DNA of 29,222 nt, from positions 1 to 29,222 of the forward strand of contig DCHQ01000061.1 of NCBI GenBank assembly GCA_002314855.1. The letters run 5' to 3'. Below, in pieces: positions 7,301 through 17,100 of the stretch. The position numbers were made by a program, and so were the translations under genes. This DNA comes from Lachnospiraceae bacterium UBA1748 (GTDB lineage: Bacteria > Bacillota > Clostridia > Lachnospirales > Lachnospiraceae). Every line of letters starts with the position of its first letter. Position 1 is the stretch's first letter. The notes under the pieces are model-generated. The model was not told where the DNA came from, searched no databases, and worked only from the letters and a program-made list of their open reading frames with translations.

Positions 7301-9303
7301 GGGTGCTTCACGAGAAGAGAACTGACAACCATGGTGCTGTAAGATATGATGAATGTAAGAAGCTGTATGATGAAAAACTCGGCATGATTCCTGATATGAC
7401 AATTGGAAAGCTTCCTAGCTATTACAGAGACACTCGTGCAATTGCACCAGAGGTAGAGCTTGATAAGTATTTTTCAAGTGATATGAAAAAGTCAATACTT
7501 GCTGCCTTAGAGGCCGAGAGAGATTCTGATGCAAATATTCTTGAGAAGTTAGAGGTGGATGAATTTGAGACAGATTTCAACAAGGCTGTAGAGGCTATTG
7601 AGTACTACGGCAAGGTTGTGGGAATTGTAAATTCTGATACCACTGAGATGGAGATGGCATTTATCGATACCTTTAAGAAGTCTATGGCGAAGTACATTGA
7701 GAGATGGACAGAGGAAAAAGGTGGGTCTCTCTCTGAGCAGGATAGACAGAAAATTCAGGATAGAATTGCATTTTTACAGAGACTTGACACACTCTTTACA
7801 GATAGTACAAGAGGAATGCTTTCAGATACATTAGACGAGGATGTGCTTAAGGAAATATCAGAGAATACCATTTCATATGTTGAGGATACTCTTTTCTCAG
7901 AGAATATGGAGGAGAGTAATATAAAGGATATTCCTCTTTTCCTGCATGAGCCTAATATCAATGATATCAAGCAGAGCAGTATTGGTGACTGCTGGCTGGT
8001 TTCAGCTATAAGTGCTGTTGTGAATACAAATCCGGATTTCATAAGAAGTATGTTCCATGATCTTGGAGACGGAAATGTATTAGTAAGACTATACATGCCT
8101 GTTGATGATAAGACGGAGGAAAGTGCCAAATCAAAGTATGATATGCTGAAGGAAAATTATAAGATGGTTCCAACCTATTTCAAGCTGAGAAAGCAGTATG
8201 AAACAGGCTATGGAAATGCTAGTGACTGCAGCTGGGTACAGCTTCTTGAGAAGGCTTACGCCCTCGGTGGCTTTAATGGCAGAAATGAGGTTGTGGCTAA
8301 GGATGGAAAGCTTTACAACGTTGCAGACGAGCTCACTATGGGCCAGATTAACCTTGCAATGAAGGTTATCACAGGAAAGACTGTAAGGTATGTGCCATGT
8401 GATAAGGATATTGAAGAAAAAGAGATTTACAGTGATTTTATGATTGATGGACTCACAGCAGGACTTGATAACCTTGAATTTATGACAGTTTGCACTGAGT
8501 TAGACAGACTGAAAAGAGCACATGATGGTGCCGATTCTGATACCCAGATAAAATACTCATACATGGCATTAGAGAATTATTTCTTGAAAACGGCAAGAGA
8601 CAGAATAATTGAGTCCCTTGTTGATGGCGAAGAGGAGCTTAAAAATGCACTCAGCAAAAAGGGTATAACTGAAGAAGAAAAGGATAGAATAAAAGCTGCA
8701 AGAATTAAGAGCATTTTGGAAAAGATTAAGAATAATATAGAGCTTATGATGGATGGAAAAGAGCTTGAGTTTACTGATATGCAGGAGGCTGCAAGAAAGG
8801 AACAGCAGGATTCTCTTGTTAATGGAGAGGAAAACAGTATGGTTCTTTACAACAGACAAAAATATGCAACTTATTTCTATGATGTAAGAAGAAAGGATCA
8901 TGGTACGGATTCAAGCTTCCAGTCTTTTATAAAGAACGTAGAGTATTGTATAAGGAAAAAAGGAACTGTGGGAATTGCCATCCCACACTGTGTAAATATT
9001 ATTGATGTCAAATGGTATAATGGCGACTGCTTTATGCTGATGAGAGATCCATTTAATATTTATAATGTTAGCTATGGACTGGATGAAAAGAATAAGCTTA
9101 CCAGAACCAGTGAGGAGTTCGGTTCAGTAATCACAAAAAGGCAGGAAAACAGAAGACTGATTGGAGATAAGCCTGAGGATATTATAAAAGCAGGTTTTAG
9201 AGGTACATCCTGGTATCTTGCTTCGGATTTATTTGTAAGATTCGCAGGAGCCGATATGATGCTGCCAGAGTATCTTGGAATTCCGGATCATCATATTAGA
9301 TAG
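4348..9303 (+). CDS. giant calpain-like cysteine protease, paralogue 1
   Basis: The 1,651-residue product is probably a cytoplasmic or non-classically exported cysteine protease; it has no signal peptide or membrane segment. AAGGAGGG lies just before the ATG. Residues 1 to about 1190 are charged and largely helical, with the paralogue-conserved motif YDSSKTVARNYRDYEIYK (43-60), a coiled-coil insert (about 300-400) missing from paralogue 2, a conserved block near 574-610, KRTDNHG (about 990-996) and SDTTEMEMAFIDTFKK (1096-1111). The peptidase C2 domain starts near 1191 (NIKDIPLFLHEPN). It has the oxyanion Gln1209, nucleophile Cys1215 in IGDCWL, LLEKAYALGG, His1547 and then MRDPFN, where Asp1567 takes the place of the usual calpain Asn. 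Pro replaces the Gly usually found before the His. The end is IPDHHIR. The family is clear from the motifs; activity, substrate and cellular role are unknown. Confidence 0.88.
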   Translation: MQEELFKKQEEIRLENASLEKMAEEDREYISFFETNQVQEFKYDSSKTVARNYRDYEIYKAMKGTENEPYGELSDAAKYIQRKAAVSSGAEKIEKRLLNLCSNTFMKKVGNEEIRILAEHLMCGLNFKDEENPNEKLQEEMRSIGEKALKELYTRQIIQIDKKYGKKLVEMSSADYLKKKAEIDHDLSCLKDMEEFFKETIDEEAATDMDKLLIKKASYYLDVMSLLSYRTKIYVDGGVKNIDKKGELSANHKKVIDTFKKNIQNAAKEKDTFAKISRKDENLKKIFLSTDERKSRALEAISRTEKKEADKQKAIEEAEAKRNELRAMLSYYTSYRNAVASYEQEKDEKKKAAKMKEIKFYLAKKVVTDENEIARIQREADDLDSIIRETDGQIDTVSFNDENAISQMDMVEEKYQHFRKGMMLGDDEFIEKYPELIEEYDVVLSSVQNVTHDKYFDRLQEEFKDKKLEELPDTLRARNYKRFKEFRLSAGNGDGLSNKGPAYMTARIERIIKHGYTEGSKLYEDEIILDKENSVAQELINAREEKKAVLEVRDRSLNEMKADLTIPDFSHKNFDEKGIFELLNTISEIRHYKEEYPDMYRLGQAFDEYQKCEFYLQNEELIRETFMLRLKLLHLNDDFQFEQVKSGYDEYLARYNRNIDSLGAVFAAVDNLLLISDEKSSRVGICKGQIKKELSAYKGKEESIKETLLKLKVDGTLVYSIILENGMGFLSMLPEEKDASYSLAKESLLTDVEAVTDVLKYSMKKDLHEEIKEEDIPYEQALRLVESFTIRVDNLMDKLEAEGEYSDRGFVNSRSEIEEVSLMADLLKRKIGDSGLGIKMIEKYSQVPGFDLQIDKIKTLDKTLNKLNTFRDYSNHLYLNQIKNDYDDVSMLDGNEFKKLNKAEMQALSEQLRTRSKGTIDEFRINFKENSHKEEIREVEKKAFIARAVGREIIASQRRSDFASVASLIDWLGNRIGAPLQVLSWVLHEKRTDNHGAVRYDECKKLYDEKLGMIPDMTIGKLPSYYRDTRAIAPEVELDKYFSSDMKKSILAALEAERDSDANILEKLEVDEFETDFNKAVEAIEYYGKVVGIVNSDTTEMEMAFIDTFKKSMAKYIERWTEEKGGSLSEQDRQKIQDRIAFLQRLDTLFTDSTRGMLSDTLDEDVLKEISENTISYVEDTLFSENMEESNIKDIPLFLHEPNINDIKQSSIGDCWLVSAISAVVNTNPDFIRSMFHDLGDGNVLVRLYMPVDDKTEESAKSKYDMLKENYKMVPTYFKLRKQYETGYGNASDCSWVQLLEKAYALGGFNGRNEVVAKDGKLYNVADELTMGQINLAMKVITGKTVRYVPCDKDIEEKEIYSDFMIDGLTAGLDNLEFMTVCTELDRLKRAHDGADSDTQIKYSYMALENYFLKTARDRIIESLVDGEEELKNALSKKGITEEEKDRIKAARIKSILEKIKNNIELMMDGKELEFTDMQEAARKEQQDSLVNGEENSMVLYNRQKYATYFYDVRRKDHGTDSSFQSFIKNVEYCIRKKGTVGIAIPHCVNIIDVKWYNGDCFMLMRDPFNIYNVSYGLDEKNKLTRTSEEFGSVITKRQENRRLIGDKPEDIIKAGFRGTSWYLASDLFVRFAGADMMLPEYLGIPDHHIR

Positions 9304-9334
9304 ACAACTAGATAGTGCATAAGGAATAAGAAAT

Positions 9335-10012
9335 ATGGAATTAAATTTATTTAAAAAGAAAGAGGAATATAAGGTTGAAGAAAACGTCCTTAAGGAAATG
9401 ACCGAAAACGACGTTAAGTACGCGATGGAATTTGAGACAGGTGAGATGAAGACCTTCGAGTATGATGATTCCAAGACAATTGCTAGAAACTATAGAGATT
9501 ATGAGATCTTTAATTCTTTAAATAAGAATATGGAGGAGCCCTATTCCAAGTTTATGGATGTAGTTAATTTGGCCAGATTAAAGGTTAAAAACTGCAAGGA
9601 CCAGGCTAAGGCTGAAAAGCTTCAGAGCATGATAATTAATATATGCAGCAATTCATTTATGCAGGATGTAAGCAGTGAAGACCTGATGCATATAATTGAT
9701 TATACTATGTGTGGGATGGAATTTAAGGAGAAGGAAAATCCTAATCTGGAGGATAATAAAAAAATAAATAATATTGGGGCACAGGCTATAAAGGAATTAT
9801 ACACAAGACAGCTGGTAAAGCTTGATAAAAAATATGGCAAAGCGCTTTATGGGCTTTCCCCTATTGACTATTTAAAAAGAAAAGCGGAAATCGACCAGGA
9901 TTTATCCTGCGTTGGAGATATGGCTGGATTTTTAAGTGAGTATTTTAGGCTGACAGTGCCAGTGAGGAGTACAAGCTTCTTTTCAATAAGGCAAACTATT
10001 ATGCAGGCATGA
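9335..10012 (+). CDS. paralogue 2, N-terminal fragment
   Basis: This is the first open frame of the split gene (225 codons). AAGGA lies 9-10 nt before the ATG. It carries the conserved N-terminal motif YDDSKTIARNYRDYEIF and the block ending AEIDQDLSC, which match the other two paralogues. The last 20 or so residues after SEYF are out-of-frame sequence. Its TGA (10010-10012) overlaps the ATG of the next fragment as ATGA, an arrangement that allows translational coupling. Confidence 0.6.
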   Translation: MELNLFKKKEEYKVEENVLKEMTENDVKYAMEFETGEMKTFEYDDSKTIARNYRDYEIFNSLNKNMEEPYSKFMDVVNLARLKVKNCKDQAKAEKLQSMIINICSNSFMQDVSSEDLMHIIDYTMCGMEFKEKENPNLEDNKKINNIGAQAIKELYTRQLVKLDKKYGKALYGLSPIDYLKRKAEIDQDLSCVGDMAGFLSEYFRLTVPVRSTSFFSIRQTIMQA

Positions 10013-13000
10013 AGGAGCTTATTGGAATACGAACAAAGGCCTATGTTGATAGCAGCATGAAGGACTTAAATTCAAAGGGCGAACTTACTGAGAATAAGAA
10101 AAAAGAAATCAAGGTTCTGAAAAAACAGCTTATTGAGGCTTCAAATAGCGTAGGTACATTTGAGAAAATAAATCATAAAAACGTAAATATTAATACGTTT
10201 TTCGAACATATTCAGGCTAGAAAATCATTGGCACTTAATGCTCTCAGAGAGGGTATTGTTGCTGAGTCGGATGATGTAGCTCTTAAGCTGGACGAGAAGG
10301 AGGCTTATCTTATAAATCAGAATAAGCTGCAAAAGTTGTACAGCAAGTACCTGACGAAAAGAGATGGGCAAGACGATGATCTTATTAAGTCCTACCCTGA
10401 ACTAATAAAGATACTTAATCTTCTAGGTAAACATTCTAGAAGTATTGAGGGTGCAGATGAAGTTACTGAAGAGTGGGTTATTGAACAAAAAAGGCTTATA
10501 AGAAGTCGAATGGATGTGATTGTTGCCCATGGATATACTGCAGGTGAGGCTCTGTACCAGGATGAAAATATAGTTGATAAGTCTGTTTCTGCAAGAAAAG
10601 AGCTTCTAGAGGAAAAGAAAAAAAGAGAAGGAGCTGCTAGACCAGGCTTTTTATCTGAGCTAAGAAAGCAGCTAATAGTACCGGATTTTTCTGGAAAAAC
10701 CTTTGATGAAAGAGGAGTGTACCAGCTGCTTAACGCGTTGTCTGAGATTAGAAGATTCAAGGAACAGTCTCCAGACATGTACAGACTGGGGCAGAAATAC
10801 GAGGATTATCTTCGCTGTGAGGTCTACATAAAAAATGAAGACCTGTTAAGAGAAACCTTTGAGCTTAGACTTAGAATGCTTCATCTTGATGATAAGTTTG
10901 AGTTTAGCTTGTCTAAGGACATGCTTGAAACAGACAAGAAAAAATATGCAGAGAATCTGGCTAAACTAAACAGTATTTTTTCTGACGAGGAGGTTCAGAG
11001 TATACTCACCAATGATGCTGTGAAAAGAAAAGCGTATGTGGAGAAGCAAATCAGAAAAGAGTTTCTCACTGCTAAAGAAAAGCAGGAGTCGATAATAGCT
11101 GATCTAAAAGAAATAGGAATTCCGGATGCGGAGATAGAAATACTACAGAAGGCGAATAGTGTATTACTTCTTAATAATCTCCCTAAAAAAGAGGAACCGT
11201 CCTACGAGGTGGCGAAAAAAACATTGCTTAAGGATGTTGAGTCCATCCTTGATTTAATAGCATACAAGGATTTAAAAGAAGACAGATCTTTAGTTCCAGA
11301 CGAAGATGTTCCTTACGACAAGGTTATTGATAGTGTCAGATTTTTTTCGGCAAGATATTATTCTCTTAAAGAAAAAATAGGAAAAAATGGCGGATATTCA
11401 GATAGAGTAATTGCAGATTCCAGAAGTGAACTAGAAGAATTATCTCGTATGGCAGATTTTCTGAAGGCTAGTATTAGTGACACAAAGCTTAATGAGAGGA
11501 TAGCTATAAAATACGCTGATAATCCTGAATACAGTTTAGATATTGAGAGAATAAACGAAATTAAGAAGATAAGTATGCAACTCGATGCTCTTTATTGCTA
11601 CAGCAATTCGATTTGGTTAAAGAATACTCCTAAGGATATTGAAGACCTTGAACTCTATCATAAGGGTAAGTATGAGATTATAGAAGAAGAAAAGAGAAGT
11701 GTAGAGGCAAATTTACTTAGAAGTAATTCTGAGAAGGTAGTTAGCTCACTTAGAAGAGATTACCAGAAGGATAGCAGGAAGGATGAGATAATTGCACAAG
11801 AAAAAAGAGTTTTCATTATTGATTCCGTTGGAAGGGAGCTTACGGCATCACTTAGGAGAAATAAAATTAACAGTTTTAGTGATTTTATTTCCATGTGTAC
11901 TAATCAGTATGGAAATGCCATGCAGTTACTTAGCTGGCTCATGAGAGAAAAAAGAACCGACAAGCATGGAATGGTCAACTATGAAGAATGTAAGAATAAG
12001 TATGACAATACTCTGGCTAAGATAACGGAATTTAAAGAAGGAAAAATAAGAAGTGTGCAAAATGGAGATGCCGGAGCTGCACCTAAGGTCGAGTTAGAAA
12101 AGTATTTCTCAAGTCAGCTAAAGAAGGATATGATAGAAAAGCTTAATGTGGCTAAGAATGGAAAAATAATTTCCGCGAATAAGCTTGATGAGCATGACTC
12201 TGTCTTTGGCCAGGCCGTTGAGGCGATAGAATACTACAGTAGTGTAGTAGGAATCATCAATACAGATACTACTGAGATGGAGATGGCATTTATTGACACC
12301 TTTAAAAAGAAAATGATGGATTATATCACTTTGTCAATTCAGAGAGTGAATGAAGCTGATACAAGCAAGGAAGAACAGAGTTTAATTAGAGAAAGACTCA
12401 GCTTACTTTCCGAGTTAAATGCTATGTTTGATGAAAAAACAAAGGGAACCTTAGAAGAAACTTTAGATAAGGATGTATTTGAACAAATCGCGGCAAACGC
12501 AACAGAGTACATTGAGGACACAGTACTTACAACTAATATGGAAAAAAGCAATATAAAGGATATTCCACTATTTTTGCATGAACCAAATTTAAATGATATT
12601 AAGCAAAGTACCATTGGGGATTGCTGGCTACTAGGCAGTCTTACAGCAGTATTAAAGACAAATCCTGATTTTATAAGGAGTATGTTCAGTGATCTTGGTG
12701 ATGGAAGCGTTCTAGTAAGGCTTTATACACCGGTTGATAAATATGGCAGATCAATAGAAAAAAAGGAAGATATGTTTAATCCTGGTATAAATATGGTTCC
12801 AGCATATTTCAAACTTAGAAAACACTATGAAACTGGATATGGAAATGCCAGTGACTGTACCTGGGTTCAGCTTCTTGAAAAGGCGGTAGCCTTAGGAGGC
12901 CTAAACTATAGTAATGCAGTAAGAATCAAGGGAAATAAGCTATATAATGTTGCTAATGAGCTTACTGCAGGAAGCGAGGATGCTGGAGTTGCTATCCTTA

Positions 13001-13773
13001 CTGGTCATGCTCCGAGAAAAATGTTGATGGATAATACATATGATGAAGGGCAATTTTTAGCCAATCCTGCTATTATTGGTTATACTGCTGGATTATCTGT
13101 ACGAGAGGAAAAACTGGTTAAAGACATTTCATTTAAAATATACACAAAGATGAGCAGCAAAGTACAATCAGAAAAGTTCAAATATGTAATTTCTGATCTG
13201 AAGGATGCTATAATGCAAAATAAAAATGACAGAATGCCTGATGTGAGCAAATTGATTGATGATTTTATCGTGGAAGAATTAAAATCCAAGTCTATAGATG
13301 CACAGCCAAATGCGGAACTCAAAACGCAAATCTTAACTGAATTGTGGGAGAAAATACAAAAAAATATAGATCTAATGAGAGACGGAAAAAAGCTTGAATT
13401 CTCCGAGGCTCAGTATAATCATGAGAGGAGCGGTTCTGAAAATCCCCAGGAACATAAGCCAGGCTCGTTTTATAATAGTGAAAAAAGCATTAAGTATAGG
13501 GCAGGCATTGCTAACTATTTTGTAGAGGAGAGAATAGGTTTTGAAGAATTGGAAGGAAAAGATGTCGACGAGGATGTTGAACAGACGGGTAGCGGCTTTT
13601 TAAGCTTTGTTGCGGATGTGAAATACTGCTTAGAAAAAAAAGGCACTGTTGCACTTGGTGGAGGTCACTGCATTAGTGTTCTGGATATTAAGTACGAAAA
13701 TGGAAAATATTATATGCTTATGAGAGATCCATTTAATATTTATAATATCAGTTATGAAAAAAAAAGGTGGTGA
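10009..13773 (+). CDS. paralogue 2, central fragment with the calpain-like domain
   Basis: This 1,254-codon frame contains most of the helical region and almost the whole protease domain. Homology to the neighbours begins before its ATG, back to about 9949, which shows that it is a fragment. Conserved blocks are FDERGVYQLLNALSEIRRFK, KRTDKHG and DTTEMEMAFIDTFKK. The protease has Gln866, Cys872 (IGDCWL), His1220 (GGGHC) and Asp1240 in MRDPFN. It ends 14 residues after MRDPFN at a TGA just past the A9 tract, so it lacks only the last 75 or so residues. If translated by reinitiation at ATGA, it could be a protease without the N-terminal 215 residues. Confidence 0.6.
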   Translation: MKELIGIRTKAYVDSSMKDLNSKGELTENKKKEIKVLKKQLIEASNSVGTFEKINHKNVNINTFFEHIQARKSLALNALREGIVAESDDVALKLDEKEAYLINQNKLQKLYSKYLTKRDGQDDDLIKSYPELIKILNLLGKHSRSIEGADEVTEEWVIEQKRLIRSRMDVIVAHGYTAGEALYQDENIVDKSVSARKELLEEKKKREGAARPGFLSELRKQLIVPDFSGKTFDERGVYQLLNALSEIRRFKEQSPDMYRLGQKYEDYLRCEVYIKNEDLLRETFELRLRMLHLDDKFEFSLSKDMLETDKKKYAENLAKLNSIFSDEEVQSILTNDAVKRKAYVEKQIRKEFLTAKEKQESIIADLKEIGIPDAEIEILQKANSVLLLNNLPKKEEPSYEVAKKTLLKDVESILDLIAYKDLKEDRSLVPDEDVPYDKVIDSVRFFSARYYSLKEKIGKNGGYSDRVIADSRSELEELSRMADFLKASISDTKLNERIAIKYADNPEYSLDIERINEIKKISMQLDALYCYSNSIWLKNTPKDIEDLELYHKGKYEIIEEEKRSVEANLLRSNSEKVVSSLRRDYQKDSRKDEIIAQEKRVFIIDSVGRELTASLRRNKINSFSDFISMCTNQYGNAMQLLSWLMREKRTDKHGMVNYEECKNKYDNTLAKITEFKEGKIRSVQNGDAGAAPKVELEKYFSSQLKKDMIEKLNVAKNGKIISANKLDEHDSVFGQAVEAIEYYSSVVGIINTDTTEMEMAFIDTFKKKMMDYITLSIQRVNEADTSKEEQSLIRERLSLLSELNAMFDEKTKGTLEETLDKDVFEQIAANATEYIEDTVLTTNMEKSNIKDIPLFLHEPNLNDIKQSTIGDCWLLGSLTAVLKTNPDFIRSMFSDLGDGSVLVRLYTPVDKYGRSIEKKEDMFNPGINMVPAYFKLRKHYETGYGNASDCTWVQLLEKAVALGGLNYSNAVRIKGNKLYNVANELTAGSEDAGVAILTGHAPRKMLMDNTYDEGQFLANPAIIGYTAGLSVREEKLVKDISFKIYTKMSSKVQSEKFKYVISDLKDAIMQNKNDRMPDVSKLIDDFIVEELKSKSIDAQPNAELKTQILTELWEKIQKNIDLMRDGKKLEFSEAQYNHERSGSENPQEHKPGSFYNSEKSIKYRAGIANYFVEERIGFEELEGKDVDEDVEQTGSGFLSFVADVKYCLEKKGTVALGGGHCISVLDIKYENGKYYMLMRDPFNIYNISYEKKRW

Positions 13774-13987
13774 TATCGTAGAGACAGGCAGAGAGGGCAT
13801 CGGAGATGTATTTTCTCGCAAGGCTGAAAATAGAACGCTTGTTAGCGATGAACCAGATGATCTTCTCAAGAATGGCTTCAGGGGAACCTCCTGGTACCTG
13901 GCGGAGGATATGTACAGTATGATAGACACCTCGTATATGGTTTTGCCTGAGCATGTAAAGATTCCAGATCATCATATCAGGAAATAA
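13754..13987 (+). CDS. paralogue 2, C-terminal fragment
   Basis: This 77-codon frame begins at an ATG directly before the A9 tract and overlaps the central fragment by 20 nt. It encodes the conserved end of the family: GFRGTSWYLAEDM and the terminal IPDHHIRK. It is unlikely to be an independent gene; the homology shows it is the displaced C-terminus of the preceding frame. Confidence 0.5.
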   Translation: MKKKGGDIVETGREGIGDVFSRKAENRTLVSDEPDDLLKNGFRGTSWYLAEDMYSMIDTSYMVLPEHVKIPDHHIRK

Positions 13988-13988
13988 G

Positions 13989-14172
13989 GTCAGGTTGAGC
14001 AATCAGGCCAATTTATGATAGTACAAATGACCATTTAGTCAGTGTGATGGGACACTTTTATAACGCGAGGGTGATATACTGATATTGTTTATTAAAATAA
14101 TGGCAAAATAGACGAAAATAGAAGAAAAAGAAGATATAAGAAAATATAAGAAAATAGACAAAGTCAGGTTGA
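13989..14172 (+). promoter_or_regulatory. spacer between paralogues 2 and 3 with extended -10 and 10-bp direct repeat
   Basis: The 204-bp gap, compared with 31 bp between paralogues 1 and 2, holds TGATATACT (14072-14080), a near-consensus extended -10 that could give paralogue 3 its own promoter. GTCAGGTTGA occurs at 13989-13998 and again at 14163-14172. GTGT-6 bp-ACAC (14041-14054) precedes the -10. The part from 14098 to 14162 is A/G-rich low-complexity leader. No gene or terminator is seen. Confidence 0.4.
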
Positions 14173-14191
14173 TAACAATAAGGAGAAGAAT

Positions 14192-17100
14192 ATGTCAGAT
14201 TTATTTGAAGAGCAGAATAAGGCAAAAAAAGAAGAGATTATTTTCTATGATTCGAAAGAAGAAGAATTAGTCCTCAAGGACAATGAATATATGAAATATC
14301 TTGAGTCGCATTCTGACTATGAGTATAAGTATGATTCTTCAAAAAGTGTCTCGAGAAACTATAGGGATTATGAGATTTATAAGGCTATTTCGAAGAATAA
14401 GGATAAGTCGTTTAAAGAGATAGAGGATGCTTCTATGTATATTCAGAGGAAGGTGGCTGGATGTGTACCTTCAGAGAATGTTGAAAGGATTGAAAAAGCA
14501 CTTCTTAATATCTGCAAAAACTCTTTTATGAGGAATGTTGGTAATGATGTGATTAAGAAGCTTGCAGAGCATCTTCTTGTGGGACTTGATTATAAAAACG
14601 GTGAAGACCCTAATGCCATAAGTAATATGGAAATGTTCAGCTATGGAAAGCTTGCACTTAAGGAGCTTTACATAAGACAGATGATCCAGATAGAGAAAAA
14701 GTATGGAAAAAAGCTTGTAAATATGTCTCCTACAGAGTATTTGAAAAATAGAGTTGCGATAGATCATGACTTGTCCTGCATAAATGATATGACTTTATTT
14801 TTCAATGAGTACAAAGAAGAAGAGGAATCAGATGAAGTTCTGGCTTTGGCTAAAAAAGCAAAATACTACTCTGATGTGCTTGAAATCTTAGAGTATAGAA
14901 GTGAAATATATACAAGAAATATTGAAGGTGATATTAATAGCAAGGGTGAACTTTCACGTGAGAAACTAACTGAGATTAGGGAGCTTAAGAGCGAGTTAGA
15001 AAAAGAGGCAAAGGATTCTGATGTATCAAGGAAGCTTAAGCATAGTGATGTTAATCTCGATATGATATTCCAGAATACTGAGAGTAGAAAAGAAAAAGCC
15101 TTAAGTGCAATCGAAAGAGGAAAAGATGCTTTAGAAGAGGCGTTAGGAAATCAAAGAGAAGCGGATGATCTTGCGGAACGAATCGATGATGAAAATGCAT
15201 CATTAAAGCTTGATGCGATAAGTAAAAGCTTTCGTAAGGTTAAGAGACTGATGATGCTTCCTGACGATAGTTTTATAAGTAAATATCCGGAGATGATTGC
15301 GGAATGTAGCAGGTTTAAAAATGATTTCAAACAGGTTATGAATAATGACTATTTTGCAAATCTCAAAGAAAAATATGGCAATCTTAAGGAAGAAGATGCT
15401 TTAAATGCACCTCATGAGGACCAGGCAAAAATAGAGATATATAAAGAATATCAGAATATAATAAACCTGGTTGACGCTGAAGAGTGTTACAAGGAGCCAC
15501 TAAGTAGTATTAAAAATCGTATTGATAATATTGCAAAGCATGGACATACCGAGGGAGAGAGTCTTTATTCGGGTGAAATTCTTCTTGACAAATCATCAAG
15601 AAAAATTCTCGATTTGAAAAAGGAAAAAACTGAAGTACTGCCTAAATCCTTGATTGACATGAAGGCGGAGCTTAAGGCTCCGATATTTAAGGTTGACAGC
15701 TTTGATGAGAAAGGTGTGTATAAGCTTCTTGAAACAATTTCTGAAATAAAGAGATATAAGGAATTTAACAAAGGAGAGTATGTGCTTTCACAGCCACATG
15801 ATGAATTCTTAAAGTGTGAGTTTTACCTTGAAAATGAAGAATTAATAAGAGAAACATTTAATCTTAGACTCAGACTGCTTCATATTGACGATAAGTTCCA
15901 GTTTAGGATTATGAAGGATGGATATGAGGCAGATAAGGCCAGATTTAATGAAAATATAACAAGGCTTGCCGGAATATTCTCAGATAAGACTAATAAAATA
16001 ATCATTAGTGAGGATAGGAATGAGAGAAAAGAGTATGCCCGTGATTTGCTCGAGAAAAATTTAACTAGCTATAAGGATAAAAAGAAGGAGATAAGAAAAA
16101 CACTTTCAGAGCTTGAGGTTGATGAAAAGGTAAGAGATTTCCTCGAGGATAGTAATGGATATGTATTTTTATCAAAGCTTCCTAAAGAAAAAGAGCCAGC
16201 CTATAACGTGGCAAAGGCTACTCTTCTCGAGGATGTAAAGGCGCTCAAGGAACTTGGTGATTATAGAGATGAATTAATCGGTTCTGGAAATGTTCCAGAT
16301 AAAAAAGTTCCAGATAAAAAAGTTCCAGATAAAAAAGTTCCATATGATTCCTTTATGAGAATGTTTGATTTGTATAATATTCGAGTAAAGCAGGTGGCAG
16401 ATAAGCTTAAAAGAGATGGTGAGTTTTCAGATCACGGATTTTTTACAAATAGACGTGAGATTGAGGAAATTTGTATTATGGGAGATTTTCTTTCAAAGAA
16501 TGCAAAAAGTTCAGGAATTATCGATGATTTAATCAAAAAATATGAAGGTGATGATAAGAACCTAGAATTACTTACTGATCTTGAAAATTTTGAAAAGACA
16601 GACAAACTGTTTCAAACCTTCATAAAATACAGTAACTTTGTATTTTTATGTCAGGTTAGCAGGGACTGTGAAAATATAGAAATGTTCACTGATAAGGGAT
16701 ATGAAAAGCTAGATAGAAATGCTATCGAAAAAGCAAAGGTTAACCTTAGGAATAAGTCGAGAAATAAAATTGAAGCATATAGGAGATCCTATTATCGGGA
16801 TGCACATAAGGAAGAGATAAAGGCTTCAAATAGAAGAGAGTTTCTTAAAAATGCAGTCGGTAAGGAGCTTACAGCAATGGAAAGAAGGAGGAAGACTTCT
16901 TTTTTGCATTCCCTCGCAAGTCCAATTACAAGCCTCTTTGGATCATGTTTACAAGCTCTCAGCTGGTGGAATCGCACTAAGAGAACTGATAACCACGGAG
17001 AAGAAAGATATGATGAGTGTAAGTCGGTATTTGCTAATAAGCTGGGTGATATTGAGGAGTTTCAAAAGGGAAAGATTCCTAAACTGGATAGTGGAGACGC

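Larger units (their letters stand above)
9335..13987 (+). pseudogene. giant calpain-like protease, paralogue 2, interrupted by two frameshifts
   Basis: Read across two frame changes this is a full-length paralogue of about 1,550 residues, 31 bp behind paralogue 1 and in the same transcription unit. The first change lies near 9947-9950: homology to the neighbours runs as SEYF in the first frame and resumes as ADSASEEYKLLFNKANYY one frame back. The second is at an A9 tract (13757-13765), where eight A would restore the frame into the conserved C-terminus that ends IPDHHIRK. The 3.7 kb between them is intact and keeps all protease motifs, so decay is recent, or the gene is phase-variable or rescued by slippage, or the assembly is wrong at these points. 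The coiled-coil insert of paralogue 1 is shortened here. I call it a pseudogene formally but with reservations. Confidence 0.75.

Noticed and set aside
9935..9960. Programmed -1 ribosomal frameshift in paralogue 2
   Set aside because: No X-XXY-YYZ heptamer is in frame, and the target frame is closed by TAG at 9946-9948; a simple indel explains it better.
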